A stretch of DNA of 64,000 nucleotides from Jiangella endophytica (GTDB taxonomy: Bacteria > Actinomycetota > Actinomycetes > Jiangellales > Jiangellaceae), in the NCBI RefSeq assembly GCF_003427025.1, contig NZ_QVAI01000010.1, positions 186,001 through 250,000 on the forward strand. Reading direction: 5' to 3'. The notes beneath the pieces are model-generated. The model was not told the DNA's origin. It worked only from the letters and a program-made list of their open reading frames with translations, and searched no databases. Below, piece after piece: positions 1 through 9,028 of this stretch; position 1 is the stretch's first letter; the number at the start of each line of letters is the position of its first letter. The position numbers were made by a program, and so were the translations under genes.

Positions 1-2
1 TC

Positions 3-491
3 GGGGCCGCGACCGCGGCGTTGTGGCTGGCGTTCACCATCCGCACGCTGTGGGGTGCGGTGGCCGCCGCGCTGGTCATGGGCATCGCGGTGAGCAGCAT
101 GCACTACACCGGCATGGCGTCGGTGTCGGCGCGGCTGGCCGCGGATCCCGGACCGGTCACCGGCGCGTCGGCGGGGGAGTTCGTGGTGCCCCTGACGATC
201 GGGCTCGGGGCGCTGCTGCTGGCCGGCTTCACGGTCATCGCGGTGTCGCCGGTCGAGCTCGGTCCTCCGGACGACGACGAGGACGAGCCGTCGGCCGAGG
301 TGGAGCGGGAGAACCTGTTCGCGCCGCCGCGCCGCCCGTCACCGGAGGAACCGGGCCAGCCGCCGGCCCCGGTGCGGCGGGCCGCGCAGACCCGCCCGCT
401 GCCCAGACGGCCACTGGGCGACGACGAACCGGCGAAGGCCGATCCGGCGGTCGTTCAGAGCTGGCTGACCCGCCCGGACTCGAGGTCGTAG
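3..491 (+). CDS. MHYT-domain integral membrane protein, C-terminal part
   Basis: The gene is open at the left edge of the window, so only its last 162 codons are visible. The translated part has two hydrophobic stretches. The first ends in MHYTGMAS, the signature of the MHYT family of membrane sensor proteins, in which the Met/His residues have been proposed to bind copper or another ligand. The second is a clear transmembrane helix (PLTIGLGALLLAGFTVIAV) followed by a long acidic, proline-rich cytosolic tail with no recognisable GGDEF, EAL or kinase domain, so this is probably a stand-alone MHYT protein. Its last 37 nt overlap the 3' end of the convergent carbonic anhydrase gene. The family assignment is firm; ligand and function are unknown. 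Confidence 0.8.
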   Translation, partial: GAATAALWLAFTIRTLWGAVAAALVMGIAVSSMHYTGMASVSARLAADPGPVTGASAGEFVVPLTIGLGALLLAGFTVIAVSPVELGPPDDDEDEPSAEVERENLFAPPRRPSPEEPGQPPAPVRRAAQTRPLPRRPLGDDEPAKADPAVVQSWLTRPDSRS

Positions 492-1189
492 ACCCCGGCG
501 ACGACCGTGGTGCGGCCGGCGGCGACCGCCTCGTGCACGATCGGCGACGCGCCGGTCAGCGCCGCCGCGGCACTGCGGACCTGCGCCTCGACGCAGGCGG
601 CGAGGTACGCGGCCTCGTCGCCGCCGGCCGTCACACCGCGGACGGCCGGCTCGATCGCCTGCACGAGCGCCGCGATGGAGCCGTCGGGCGCCGGGCCGCC
701 ACGCACGACGTCGACGGTGGCCTGGACGGCGCCGCAGCCCGCGTGCCCGAGCACGACGACCAGCGGGACCGCGACGTGCTCGACGGCGTACTCGATGCTT
801 CCCACGACGGCGTCGTCGAGCACCTCGCCGGCGGAGCGGACCGTGAACAGGTCGCCGAGGCCCTGGTCGAACACCAGCTCCGGCGTGACCCGCGAGTCGG
901 CGCAGCTGAGCACGCAGGCGATCGGGTGTTGCCCGGCCACGAGCGACTCGCGGTAGGGCTCGTCGTCGTGCGGGTGCTGCGACTCACCGGCCGCGAACCG
1001 GTCGTTTCCGGCCGCGAGCACCGCCCAGACGTCATCGGCGCTGGTGGGTGCGGTCCGCGGTGTCGGCGTCGCCGCCGGGCCGGAGCCTTCCGGTCCGGAC
1101 GAGCAGCCGGCCAGGCCGGTCGCCGTGAGGCCGACGAGACCGAACAGGCCGAGGGCGCGGCGCCGGGTCAGCCGGCCGTCGTTGATCAC
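455..1189 (-). CDS. Tat-exported lipoprotein beta-carbonic anhydrase
   Basis: Beta-class carbonic anhydrase (CO2 + H2O to bicarbonate + H+). The zinc ligands are visible: CADSR (Cys96, Asp98, Arg100) and HAGC (His149, Cys152). The N-terminus carries three arginines (RRRALG, residues 9-14) before a hydrophobic stretch ending in LAGC (Cys29), so the protein should leave by the Tat pathway and be lipid-anchored outside the membrane, followed by a Pro/Thr/Ser linker. Beta-class enzymes are usually cytosolic; exported ones with this signal do occur in actinobacteria. The start is GTG at 1189-1187. Only 18 nt separate it from the divergent CoA-transferase gene, so the two promoters must be packed together or lie inside coding sequence. 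Confidence 0.9.
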   Translation of the reverse strand: MINDGRLTRRRALGLFGLVGLTATGLAGCSSGPEGSGPAATPTPRTAPTSADDVWAVLAAGNDRFAAGESQHPHDDEPYRESLVAGQHPIACVLSCADSRVTPELVFDQGLGDLFTVRSAGEVLDDAVVGSIEYAVEHVAVPLVVVLGHAGCGAVQATVDVVRGGPAPDGSIAALVQAIEPAVRGVTAGGDEAAYLAACVEAQVRSAAAALTGASPIVHEAVAAGRTTVVAGVYDLESGRVSQL

Positions 1190-1201
1190 GATCGCTCAGC
1201 G

Positions 1202-1207
1202 TAATCT
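1202..1207 (+). promoter_or_regulatory. -10-like TAATCT placed for a leaderless CoA-transferase mRNA
   Basis: TAATCT matches the actinobacterial TANNNT -10 consensus and ends 6 nt before ATG 1214. This spacing is typical of leaderless transcripts, where the first transcribed base is at or next to the start codon. No convincing -35 is seen at the right distance (TTGATC at 1182-1187 is only 14 nt away). Inferred from position only. Confidence 0.4.
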
Positions 1208-1213
1208 GTGAGG

Positions 1214-2395
1214 ATGTCCGACACGCAGGAGTTCGCCGATGCCGGACCGCTGGCCGGCTACGTCGTGGTCGACCTCAGCCGGGCGCTGGCCGGGCCGCAC
1301 GCGGGCATGATGCTCGGCGACCTCGGCGCCCGCGTCATCAAGGTCGAGGCGCCCGGCCACGGCGACGAGTCGCGTACCTGGGGCCCGCCGTTCCTCGGTT
1401 CCGACGACCAGCCGGTGTCGTCGTACTTCCTGTCCGCCAACCGCAACAAGGAGTCGGTCACCGCCGACCTCAAGTCCGAGGCCGGCAAGGACCTGCTCGC
1501 CCGCCTGGTCCAGCGGGCCGACGTCCTCATCGAGAACTTCCGCACCGGCGTGCTCGACCGCCTCGGCTTCGGCGTCGAGCGGTTGCACGAGCTCAACCCG
1601 CGCCTCGTCGTGCTGTCCATCACCGGGTTCGGGCCGGACGGTCCCGAGGCGGGCCGGGCCGGCTACGACCAGATCGCGCAGGGCGAGGCCGGCGTCATGA
1701 GCCTCACCGGCGAGCCGGACCACCCGACGAAGGTCGGCGTCCCGATCGGCGACCTGCTGGCCGGCATGTACGGCGTGTCAGGCCTGCTCGCGGCGCTGCT
1801 CGAGCGGGAGCGGACGGGGCGCGGCCGCGTCGTCCGGGTCTCGCTGCTGTCGGCGCTGGTCGGGGTGCACGCGTTCCAGGGCACCCGGTGGACGGTGGCC
1901 GGCGAGGTCCCGCACGCCATCGGCAACCATCACCCGTCGATCGCGCCGTACGGACTGTTCAACGCCGCCGACGGCGCCCTGCAGGTCGCCGTCGGCAACG
2001 ACGCGTCGTGGCGGGCCTTCGCCGTCGTCGCCGGTCTCGACCCCGACGAGCCGCGCTTCGCCAGCAACCGGCTGCGGGTGCAGCACCGCGACGAGCTGGT
2101 CGGCGCCATCGAGAAGGCGTTCGCCGCGCATCCGCGCGACCACTGGCTGGCCCGGCTCGACGACGCCGGCATCGCCAGCGGCAAGGTGCGCACCGTCGAC
2201 GAGGTCTACGAGTGGGAGCAGACCCGCTCGCAGGGCCTTCTGGTCGACGTCGAGCATCCGCTGCTGGGCACGGTCCAGCTGCCCGGCCCCGCCGTCCGCT
2301 TCGACGACGCGCCGCCCAAGCACCACACCCCGCCGCCGCTGCTCGGTGAGCACGACGCGTCCGTCCGCGCCTGGCTCGACCAGGACGAGACGTGA
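1214..2395 (+). CDS. CaiB/BaiF class III CoA-transferase
   Basis: Family III CoA-transferase, moving CoA between acyl groups of organic acids in the cytosol. The family order is intact: N-terminal VVDLSRALAGPHAGMMLGDL, IKVEAPG, the segment ADVLIENFRTGVLDRLGFG, and GDLLAGMYG carrying the aspartate that forms the acyl-anhydride intermediate. At about 393 residues it has normal length (family about 390-410). I prefer ATG 1214 to GTG 1208 because it gives the usual short N-terminus and lies 6 nt after a TAATCT -10 box. The substrate cannot be read from the sequence: the neighbours are a carbonic anhydrase and an IS relic and no acyl-CoA gene is adjacent, so a link to oxalate, carnitine or succinate metabolism would be speculation. 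Confidence 0.9.
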   Translation: MSDTQEFADAGPLAGYVVVDLSRALAGPHAGMMLGDLGARVIKVEAPGHGDESRTWGPPFLGSDDQPVSSYFLSANRNKESVTADLKSEAGKDLLARLVQRADVLIENFRTGVLDRLGFGVERLHELNPRLVVLSITGFGPDGPEAGRAGYDQIAQGEAGVMSLTGEPDHPTKVGVPIGDLLAGMYGVSGLLAALLERERTGRGRVVRVSLLSALVGVHAFQGTRWTVAGEVPHAIGNHHPSIAPYGLFNAADGALQVAVGNDASWRAFAVVAGLDPDEPRFASNRLRVQHRDELVGAIEKAFAAHPRDHWLARLDDAGIASGKVRTVDEVYEWEQTRSQGLLVDVEHPLLGTVQLPGPAVRFDDAPPKHHTPPPLLGEHDASVRAWLDQDET

Positions 2396-2469
2396 TGCCC
2401 AGGTAGGTGGTTCAACCGGTTGATGGGTGGCTGACGGGCAAGACGCAAACGGTGCGTTCACCCCTCGTC

Positions 2470-2690
2470 TGCCGGCTACGGACCGGGGTGGCGTGGCGGG
2501 ATCTGCCTGATTCCTTCGGTCTGCGGTAGACGATCTGGAGCGCCACGAGCGGTTCGGCACCGACGGCACCTGGGACAAGACCCACGCCCGGCTGTCCTGG
2601 CCGTCAAGTGTGTCGGCCCAGGCCGTCCGCGCACCCGCGTTCGACGCATCGATCTACAAGGGGTGCAACGTCGTCGAGCGATCACACGCT
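2470..2690 (+). pseudogene. Decayed IS5-family transposase remnant
   Basis: This gap between the CoA-transferase and the Nudix gene contains three blocks recognisable from IS5-type transposases, in the right order but different frames. RLRTGVAWRDLPDSFG (from 2473) is followed by an in-frame TAG at 2527. RHERFGTDGTWDKTHARL (about 2536-2592) follows in another frame. IYKGCNVVER (2652-2681) is the C-terminal block. The catalytic DDE core between the last two blocks is deleted. No intact terminal inverted repeats or target duplication could be found. It is an old non-functional relic, not an active element. Confidence 0.7.
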
Positions 2691-2704
2691 CCAGACCCGC
2701 GGCG

Positions 2705-2750
2705 TGGTTGGCGGTTTGATGGCGCCAGGGCCCCACCACACCGCCAACCA
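2705..2750. terminator. Hairpin with perfect 11-bp arms between convergent genes
   Basis: TGGTTGGCGGT (2705-2715) and ACCGCCAACCA (2740-2750) are perfect inverted repeats separated by 24 nt. The hairpin lies just before the stop of the minus-strand Nudix gene (ends 2766) and downstream of the plus-strand CoA-transferase. It could terminate transcription in both directions, or be one end of the adjacent IS relic. There is no T-run, as is common in GC-rich actinobacteria. Confidence 0.45.
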
Positions 2751-2765
2751 TCCCGCTCCGCCCGT

Positions 2766-3236
2766 TCAGTGCTGGATCAGCCCGCCGACCGGGACCGGGT
2801 CGACGTGGCCGGTGGGTGGGACGATCCGGGCCAGCGCCAGCCCGACGTCGACGAGCGACGACCGGCGCCGGGTCGCGACCTCGGGGATCGGCGTCCACAC
2901 CGATTCGGGGACGTCGCCGTTCGGCTCGGGCCGCGGCTCGCCGCCGGTGATGCGGACCCGGTAGAAGACGCCGACGTTCTGGTGCTCGATCCCGCGTACG
3001 GCCTCGGCGGCCGGGATGACCCGCGAGTCGACGCCGAGCAGCCGCTCGACCACGGCGTCGTAGCCGGTCTCCTCGGCGACCTCGCGGATCACGGCGTCGA
3101 ACGGATCCTCGCCCTGCTCGACGCCGCCGCCCGGGAGCGTCCAGTGGGGCGTGGTGGGCGACGACGGCGCGTGCCGGGCGAGCAGCACCTTCCCGTCGTC
3201 GACGCACACCGCGTAGGCGGCCAGCCGGCGGCTCAT
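2766..3236 (-). CDS. Nudix hydrolase (MutT-like)
   Basis: A 156-residue single-domain Nudix protein that should hydrolyse a nucleoside-diphosphate-linked substrate with Mg2+. The Nudix box is canonical: GGGVEQGEDPFDAV then REVAEETGY, fitting G-x5-E-x7-REUxEExGU. The protein starts with SRRLAAYAVCVDDGKVLLAR, the usual first strand of MutT-type enzymes. Its ATG overlaps the stop codon of the upstream M48 protease gene (ATGA at 3236-3233), so the two are translationally coupled. The substrate (oxidised nucleotide, sugar nucleotide or other) cannot be assigned. Confidence 0.88.
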   Translation of the reverse strand: MSRRLAAYAVCVDDGKVLLARHAPSSPTTPHWTLPGGGVEQGEDPFDAVIREVAEETGYDAVVERLLGVDSRVIPAAEAVRGIEHQNVGVFYRVRITGGEPRPEPNGDVPESVWTPIPEVATRRRSSLVDVGLALARIVPPTGHVDPVPVGGLIQH

Positions 3237-4330
3237 CGGCCGAGGTCGCGGGAGAGGGCGGCCAGCCGGTCGAGGCGGGCGGCGAGCGGCGGGTGGCTGG
3301 CCATCATGCGGTCGAGCAGCCGGGAGAACGCGTCGGTGCCGGTGTCCTCGGCGTCCTTCGGCAGCGCGGCGATCGTCATCGAGGCCATCGTCCGCAGGTC
3401 GCGCAGGTCGCGCAGGTCGTTTGCCGGGATGGCCGGGCCGCCGGCCTCCAGGGCGGTGAGAGCGGCCGCCAGGGCGGCCGGCTGGCCGGCGAGCTCGGCC
3501 GCGCCACGGTCGGCGGCCAGTTCGCGGTAGCGGCCCAGCCGGGCGATGATCCCCGCCGCCGGCAGCGCGAGGATCAGCATCGGCGGCAGCAGCACCAGCC
3601 CGAAGCCGAGGAGCAGCAGGAAGACGGCCGCCCGCGCCAGCACCAGCAGCGGCAGGACGGCCGCCGCCAGCGGCAGCGGCACGTCCTGGCGGGGCGGCGG
3701 CATCGGGAAGTCGTCGTCCTCGGTGGCCGGCTTCCACGCCCGCCCGCACCAGCGCGCCGCCCGGCACAGCGGCACCTCCAGCGCCATGATCGGCGCCAGG
3801 ACCGCCATCGGGGCCAGCGCCAGCGACGTCGACAGCGCCAGCGCGACGGTCATGGCGGCGGCGTCGCGGTGGGCGATGTGGGCCAGCTCGTGCGCCAGCA
3901 CCGCGTCGAGCCGCTCGTCGTCGGAGCGGTCGAGCAGTCCGCGGGTGACGGCGACGGTCGGCATGCGGCCGGGCAGCCGCAGCGCGATCGCGTTCGGCCA
4001 GGCCACGTCGATGACCTTGAGCTTCGGCCGGTCCATGGCGGCCAGCGCGCAGAGCCGGTCGACGGCGGCGAGAAGGCGGTGGTCGGCGATGGGGTCGGGG
4101 TCGGCCACCGGCAGCCGGCGCGGCAGCACCGTCCCGCCCTCGATGGCGTAGACGAGGGCGCCGCCGGCCAGCGGGGCGAACAGCGCGAGCCACCACGGCC
4201 AGCCGGCCAGCCACTGGACCAGCAGCCCGAGCAGCGTCGCGTACCCGAACGCGAGCAGCAGGACCAGCAGCCAGGTCTCGGCGATGCGCAACGTCAGCCT
4301 GGTGTCCGGCGGGAAGCCCGTGCCGGCCAT
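3233..4330 (-). CDS. M48-family membrane zinc metalloprotease (HtpX/Ste24-like)
   Basis: Membrane-embedded M48 metallopeptidase. The zinc motif HELAH lies at about residues 147-151 and the third ligand is in RELAADRGAAEL (Glu270). Hydrophobic segments occur near residues 20-40 and 45-60, and again after the active site (about 165-185 and 220-260), matching HtpX-type topology. Such proteases degrade damaged membrane proteins or act in signalling. The chosen ATG (4330-4328) is preceded by a strong GGAGG site five bases away; an open frame extends 34 codons further upstream but lacks such a site and looks less conserved. It is the first gene of a two-gene unit with the Nudix hydrolase. Confidence 0.88.
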   Translation of the reverse strand: MAGTGFPPDTRLTLRIAETWLLVLLLAFGYATLLGLLVQWLAGWPWWLALFAPLAGGALVYAIEGGTVLPRRLPVADPDPIADHRLLAAVDRLCALAAMDRPKLKVIDVAWPNAIALRLPGRMPTVAVTRGLLDRSDDERLDAVLAHELAHIAHRDAAAMTVALALSTSLALAPMAVLAPIMALEVPLCRAARWCGRAWKPATEDDDFPMPPPRQDVPLPLAAAVLPLLVLARAAVFLLLLGFGLVLLPPMLILALPAAGIIARLGRYRELAADRGAAELAGQPAALAAALTALEAGGPAIPANDLRDLRDLRTMASMTIAALPKDAEDTGTDAFSRLLDRMMASHPPLAARLDRLAALSRDLGR

Positions 4331-4431
4331 GGGAACCTCCGGGGGTCGAACGGACCGTGACGGCACATCATGCCGAACCCGCTGGGTCGATTGGGCGAAC
4401 GTCACCGTCGTGGCGGGACCGGCGGGGTCCA

Positions 4432-4437
4432 TAAGCT
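4432..4437 (+). promoter_or_regulatory. -10-like TAAGCT for a leaderless carbamate kinase mRNA
   Basis: TAAGCT lies 6 nt before GTG 4444 with no ribosome binding site between them. This is the spacing expected for a leaderless transcript. No clear -35 was found. Confidence 0.4.
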
Positions 4438-4443
4438 CGGCGC

Positions 4444-5418
4444 GTGCGGGTGCTGATCGCGCTGGGTGGCAACGCCATGACGTCGCCGGACGGGCGGGCT
4501 CGGCCGGGCGACCAGATCGCCGCGGTCACCGTCGCCATGGAGCCGGTCGCCGACCTCGTGGCCGCCGGCTACGACGTCGTGCTGACCCACGGCAACGGGC
4601 CGCAGGTGGGGAACCTGCTGGTCAAGAACGAACTCGCGGCCGCCGTCGTGCCGCCGGTGCCGCTGGACTGGTGCGGTGCGCAGACACAGGGGACCATCGG
4701 CTTCATCGTCATCGACGCGCTGGAGCGCGCGCTGACCGACCGCGGGGTGCGCCGCCGGGTCGCGGCCGTCGTCACTCGGACGCTGGTCGACGCCGCCGAT
4801 CCCGGCTTCGCCCGGCCGACCAAGCCGATCGGCCGGTACCTGCCGCGCGACGAGGCGGCGGTGCTGATCGACCACGGCGAGACCTGGGAGGACCGCGGCG
4901 AGCGCGGCTGGCGGCGGGTCGTCGCCAGCCCGGAGCCGCTGGAGGTGCTGGACGCTCCCGCCGCGACCGCTCTGCTCGCCGCCGGGTTCGTCGTCGTGGC
5001 GAACGGGGGCGGCGGGATCCCCGTCGTGCGCGAGCCCGACGGGTCGGTCCGCGGGGTCGAGGCGGTCATCGACAAGGACCTGGGCGCTGCGCTGCTCGGC
5101 CGGGCGCTCGGCGCGGAGACGCTGGTCATCGCGACCGACGTCGACGGCGCGGTGCTCGGCTTCGGCACGCCGCACGAGCGCGCCGTCGGCACCGTCGACG
5201 TCGCCACCCTGCGCGGGTACGCCGTGGAGGGGCACTTCGCGTCCGGGAGCATGGGTCCGAAGGTGGAGGCGGCCTGCCGTTTCGTCGAGCAGGGCGGCCG
5301 GCGCGCCGTCATCACCACCCTCACTCGAATCGCCGACGCCGTCCGCGCGGATACGGGTGGTGCCGGGACGACCGTACTGCCAGCAGACATCACACGAGAG
5401 GTGGCCGGGCATGCCTGA
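4444..5418 (+). CDS. arcC: Carbamate kinase
   Basis: Amino-acid-kinase fold enzyme of 324 residues, transferring phosphate between carbamoyl phosphate and ADP to give ATP, CO2 and ammonia (reversible). Characteristic blocks are [11 protein letters not shown] at the N-terminus, [52 protein letters not shown] and the C-terminal [10 protein letters not shown]. Start is GTG 4444 directly after a -10-like TAAGCT. No arginine deiminase or ornithine carbamoyltransferase genes are nearby. The gene instead overlaps by 8 nt with a ring-opening amidohydrolase, which suggests that its carbamoyl phosphate comes from breakdown of a cyclic ureide or pyrimidine rather than arginine. That link is inference. 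Confidence 0.92.
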   Translation: MRVLIALGGNAMTSPDGRARPGDQIAAVTVAMEPVADLVAAGYDVVLTHGNGPQVGNLLVKNELAAAVVPPVPLDWCGAQTQGTIGFIVIDALERALTDRGVRRRVAAVVTRTLVDAADPGFARPTKPIGRYLPRDEAAVLIDHGETWEDRGERGWRRVVASPEPLEVLDAPAATALLAAGFVVVANGGGGIPVVREPDGSVRGVEAVIDKDLGAALLGRALGAETLVIATDVDGAVLGFGTPHERAVGTVDVATLRGYAVEGHFASGSMGPKVEAACRFVEQGGRRAVITTLTRIADAVRADTGGAGTTVLPADITREVAGHA

Positions 5419-6520
5419 GCCGATCGAGGTCCGCAAAGTGCCGATCACGCACGTCAGTGACGCCTCCGGGCTCGCCGAGCTGATCGACTCCGGAGTCATG
5501 GAGGCCGACCGCGTCATCGCCGTCGTCGGGAAGACCGAGGGCAACGGCGGGGTCAACGACTACACGCGGATCATCGCCGACCGCGCCTTCCGCGAGGTGC
5601 TGGTCGACCGCGGCACGCGCACGCCCGAGGAGGTCAAGCAGATCCCGATCGTGTGGTCCGGCGGCACCGACGGCGTGCTCAGCCCGCACGCGACGGTGTT
5701 CGCGACGCTCCCGGCCGAATCCGCGGAGGCCACGGACGAGCCGCGGCTGTCTGTCGGCTTCGCGATGAGCGAGGCGATCCTGCCCGAGGAGATCGGCCGC
5801 CGCGGCATGATCGAGAAGGTCGCCGCGGCCGTCCGGGTCGGTATGGGACGAGCCGGCATCACGGACCCCGCCGACGTCCACTACGTGCAGACGAAGACGC
5901 CGCTGCTGACGATCCATACGATCCGCGACGCCAAGGCGCGCGGCAAGTCGGTGTGGACGGAGAACACGCACGAGTCGATGGACCTGTCCAACGGCGCGAC
6001 GGGGCTCGGCGTCGCCGTCGCGCTGGGCGAGATCGCCATGCCTGACGACGACGCCGTTCTGCACGACCGGTCGCTGTACTCGTCCGTCGCGTCCTGCTCG
6101 TCCGGTGTCGAGTTGGACCGCGCGCAGGTGGTCGTGGTCGGCAACGTGCGCGGCGTGGGCGGGCGGTTCCGCATCGGGCACTCCGTCATGCGCGACGCGA
6201 TCGACGCCGACGGCATCTGGGCCGCCATCCGCGACGCCGGGCTGAAGCTGCCGGACCGCCCGCACCCGGACGACCTCGACGACCGGCTGGTCAACGTGTT
6301 CCTCAAATGCGAGGTCAGCGAGGACGGCGTCGTGCGCGGCCGCCGCAACGCCATGCTGGACGACTCCGACGTGCACTGGCACCGCCAGATCAAGGCCGCC
6401 GTCGGCGGCGTCACGGCGTCGGTGACCGGCGACCCGGCGGCGTTCGTGTCGGTGTCGGCCGCCCACCAGGGCCCCGACGGCGGTGGCCCGGTCGCCGCCA
6501 TCGTCGACCTCGCCGAATGA
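5411..6520 (+). CDS. Ring-opening amidohydrolase (cyanuric acid hydrolase / barbiturase family)
   Basis: Member of the AtzD/barbiturase family, which opens cyclic imide rings such as cyanuric acid or barbiturate using Lys-Ser pairs. Candidate elements are [14 protein letters not shown] with [23 protein letters not shown] with CSSGVELDR, and the C-terminal [14 protein letters not shown]. About 369 residues, the normal length. ATG 5411 is chosen: it gives the standard [11 protein letters not shown]-terminus, has GAGAGG just upstream, and overlaps the end of the carbamate kinase gene by 8 nt. Barbiturase and cyanuric acid hydrolase cannot be separated by eye. The coupling to carbamate kinase suggests nitrogen and ATP recovery from ring cleavage products, but no hydrolase for the ring-opened product is seen next to it. 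Confidence 0.88.
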   Translation: MPEPIEVRKVPITHVSDASGLAELIDSGVMEADRVIAVVGKTEGNGGVNDYTRIIADRAFREVLVDRGTRTPEEVKQIPIVWSGGTDGVLSPHATVFATLPAESAEATDEPRLSVGFAMSEAILPEEIGRRGMIEKVAAAVRVGMGRAGITDPADVHYVQTKTPLLTIHTIRDAKARGKSVWTENTHESMDLSNGATGLGVAVALGEIAMPDDDAVLHDRSLYSSVASCSSGVELDRAQVVVVGNVRGVGGRFRIGHSVMRDAIDADGIWAAIRDAGLKLPDRPHPDDLDDRLVNVFLKCEVSEDGVVRGRRNAMLDDSDVHWHRQIKAAVGGVTASVTGDPAAFVSVSAAHQGPDGGGPVAAIVDLAE

Positions 6521-6737
6521 CGCCCCACCCGCCTCGGCGGCACCTCACTCCCGTGCGGACCGGACGACCTCCGGCGACCTGGGCAGCCTGGTCGCCGGGC
6601 GGGTGAGGTGCGCGCCGGCCTGGATCGTGAGTTCGCCGCACGAGGACCCCGGTAGAGACACCACACGTCCCTCGATCCGTGGGGAGGGCGGTTCGGCGAC
6701 CTCGTCGACCTCGGCGAGCCGTACGCCGCGGGACCGA

Positions 6738-6743
6738 TAGGCT
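6738..6743 (+). promoter_or_regulatory. -10-like TAGGCT for leaderless fmt
   Basis: TAGGCT ends 8 nt before ATG 6752 and there is no ribosome binding site in between, so fmt is probably leaderless. The 231-nt gap 6521-6751 holds nothing else that I recognise. Confidence 0.4.
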
Positions 6744-6751
6744 CGGCGACC

Positions 6752-7681
6752 ATGCGTGTGCTGTTCGCCGGTACCCCTGATGTCGCCGTCCCGTCGCTGC
6801 GGGCGGTGCTTGGGTCGCGGCACGAAGTGATCGCCGTCCTGACCCGTCCCGACGCGCCGGCGGGACGGGGCCGGAAGCTGACCCCGTCGCCGGTGGCGGA
6901 GGTGGCGGCCGAGGCCGGCGTCGAGGTGCTGAAGCCGCTCAAGCCGCGCGATCCGGAGTTCCTCGAGCGGCTGGGCGAGCTGGCGCCCGACTGCGCGCCG
7001 ATCGTCGCGTATGGCGGGCTGATCCCGAAGTCGGCGCTGGACGTGCCGAAGCACGGCTGGGTGAACCTGCACTTCTCGCTGCTGCCCGCCTGGCGGGGCG
7101 CGGCTCCGGTGCAGCACGCCGTGCTGGCCGGCGACGACATCACGGGCGCCTGCACGTTCCAGCTGGAGGAGGGCCTCGACACCGGGCCCGTGTACGGCCT
7201 GGTCACCGAGGAGGTGCGACCCACCGACACCAGCGGCGACCTGCTGCACCGGCTGTCGCTGTCCGGCGCCGACCTGCTGGTGCGCACGCTCGACGGCATC
7301 GACGACGGCTCGCTGCAGCCGCAGCCGCAGCCGGCCGACGGCGTCTCGCTGGCGCCGAAGCTCACCGTCGAGGACGCGCGGGTCGACTGGACGACGCCGG
7401 CCATGCGCGTCGACCGGGTGGTCCGCGGCTGCACGCCGGCGCCCGGTGCCTGGACGACGTTCCGGGGCGAGCGGCTGAAGCTGCGCCCCGTTCAGCTGGA
7501 GCGGGGCCGCGACGGCCTGGCGCCCGGCGAGGTCGTCGTCGAGAAGTCCGGCGTCCGGGTCGGCACCGGCAGCCACGCCGTCGTGCTCGGCGAGGTGCAG
7601 CCGCAGGGCAAGAAGGCGATGCCGGCGGCCGACTGGGCCCGCGGTGTCCGGCCGGAGCCGGGGGAGCGGCTCGGCGCGTGA
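6752..7681 (+). CDS. fmt: Methionyl-tRNA formyltransferase
   Basis: Formylates initiator Met-tRNA with 10-formyltetrahydrofolate. The 309-residue protein shows the family N-terminus [16 protein letters not shown], the folate-site block [21 protein letters not shown] with Asn-x-His as catalytic residues, and [19 protein letters not shown]. The C-terminal tRNA-binding domain begins around residue 210 ([15 protein letters not shown]). The stop codon overlaps the GTG of rsmB by 4 nt; fmt-rsmB adjacency is common in bacteria. No deformylase (def) gene is seen beside it. Confidence 0.96.
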   Translation: MRVLFAGTPDVAVPSLRAVLGSRHEVIAVLTRPDAPAGRGRKLTPSPVAEVAAEAGVEVLKPLKPRDPEFLERLGELAPDCAPIVAYGGLIPKSALDVPKHGWVNLHFSLLPAWRGAAPVQHAVLAGDDITGACTFQLEEGLDTGPVYGLVTEEVRPTDTSGDLLHRLSLSGADLLVRTLDGIDDGSLQPQPQPADGVSLAPKLTVEDARVDWTTPAMRVDRVVRGCTPAPGAWTTFRGERLKLRPVQLERGRDGLAPGEVVVEKSGVRVGTGSHAVVLGEVQPQGKKAMPAADWARGVRPEPGERLGA

Positions 7682-9027
7682 AGGGCGACTCCTCCCGCGA
7701 GGCCGCGTTCGAGGTCCTGCGCGCGGTCTCGGGCGACGACGCTTACGCCAACCTCGCCATGCCCGCGGCCCTGCGCCGGCACGAGTTGCGGGGCCGCGAC
7801 GCCGCGCTGGCGACGGAGCTGGCGTACGGCGCGCTGCGCGGCCAGGGCACCTACGACGCGATCATCGCGGCGTGCGTGACCCGCCCGCTGGACGGCCTCG
7901 ATCCGCCCCTGCTGGACGCGCTGCGGCTCGGTGCCCACCAGCTGCTGGCGACCCGCGTCCCGGCGCACGCGGCGGTGTCGACCAGCGTGAACCTGGTCCG
8001 GAGACACGTCAACGAGGGCGCGGCCCGCATGGCCAACGCGGTGCTGCGGCGGGTCGGCGAGCGCGACCTCGCCGGCTGGACGGCCGAGCTGGCGCCGTCG
8101 CGCGACGCGGACCAGACCGGCCACCTGGCCTTTCGGTACGCACACCCGACGTGGATCGTCCGGGCGCTGCGCGACGCCCTGGGCGGCGACGACGCGGAGC
8201 TGGAGGCGGCGCTGCGGGCCGACAACGAGCCGGCCGAGGTGACGCTGGCGGCGCGGCCCGGCCGGAGCACCGTCGAGGAGCTGGTCGAGGCCGGCGCCCG
8301 CCCGGCCCGCTGGTCGCCGTACGCCGCCGTCGTCGAGTCCGGGTCGCCCGGGCGGCTGGCCGCCGTCCGCGAGGGCCGCGCCGGTGTGCAGGACGAGGGC
8401 AGCCAACTGGTCGCGCTCGCACTGGCCGCGGCTCCGGTCGAACCGCCGGACGAGCGCTGGCTGGACCTGTGCGCCGGTCCCGGCGGCAAGGCGGCCCTGC
8501 TGGCCGGCCTGCTGACGCGGCACGGCGGCCGGCTGCTCGCCGTCGAACAGCACGAGCACCGCGCCCGGCTGGTCGCACAGGCGCTGGCCGGCGACCTCGG
8601 CGAGCACGAGGTGCTGGTCGGCGACGCCACGCGGCCGAGCTGGCCCGAGGCCGACTTCGACCGCGTGCTGCTCGACGCGCCGTGCACCGGGCTCGGCGCC
8701 CTGCGGCGGCGGCCCGAGGCGCGCTGGCGTCGCAGCCCGGCCGACGTCGCGGCCCTGCGGCGGCTGCAGGCCGAGCTGCTGCGCTCGGCGCTGTGGTCGG
8801 TCCGGCCCGGCGGGCTGGTCGCCTACGTCACCTGCTCGCCGCACCTGGCCGAGACGGTGACGGTCGTCGACGAGGTTCTGGCCGGCCGCGACGACGTCGA
8901 GCGGGTCGACGCGCGGCCGTACCTGCCCGGCGTCCCCGATCTCGGTGACGGGCCGGACGTCCAGCTGTGGCCGCACCGGCACGGCACCGACGCGATGTAC
9001 CTGGCGCTGCTGCGCCGGACGGAGTGA
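7678..9027 (+). CDS. rsmB: 16S rRNA m5C967 methyltransferase RsmB
   Basis: SAM-dependent methyltransferase for a cytosine of 16S rRNA. The N-terminal 150 residues form a NusB-like RNA-binding domain. The catalytic part has the SAM motif [18 protein letters not shown], the motif IV cysteine in [22 protein letters not shown] and the motif VI cysteine in [11 protein letters not shown]. At 449 residues it has typical length. The GTG start overlaps the fmt stop by 4 nt, and the following GNAT gene begins 2 nt after the rsmB stop, so all belong to one transcript. Confidence 0.95.
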   Translation: MKGDSSREAAFEVLRAVSGDDAYANLAMPAALRRHELRGRDAALATELAYGALRGQGTYDAIIAACVTRPLDGLDPPLLDALRLGAHQLLATRVPAHAAVSTSVNLVRRHVNEGAARMANAVLRRVGERDLAGWTAELAPSRDADQTGHLAFRYAHPTWIVRALRDALGGDDAELEAALRADNEPAEVTLAARPGRSTVEELVEAGARPARWSPYAAVVESGSPGRLAAVREGRAGVQDEGSQLVALALAAAPVEPPDERWLDLCAGPGGKAALLAGLLTRHGGRLLAVEQHEHRARLVAQALAGDLGEHEVLVGDATRPSWPEADFDRVLLDAPCTGLGALRRRPEARWRRSPADVAALRRLQAELLRSALWSVRPGGLVAYVTCSPHLAETVTVVDEVLAGRDDVERVDARPYLPGVPDLGDGPDVQLWPHRHGTDAMYLALLRRTE

Positions 9028-9028
9028 G

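Noticed and set aside
6521..6751. Small plus-strand open frame (6483-6740) before fmt
   Set aside because: Ser/Pro/Arg-rich product, overlaps the end of the amidohydrolase in another frame, no ribosome binding site.
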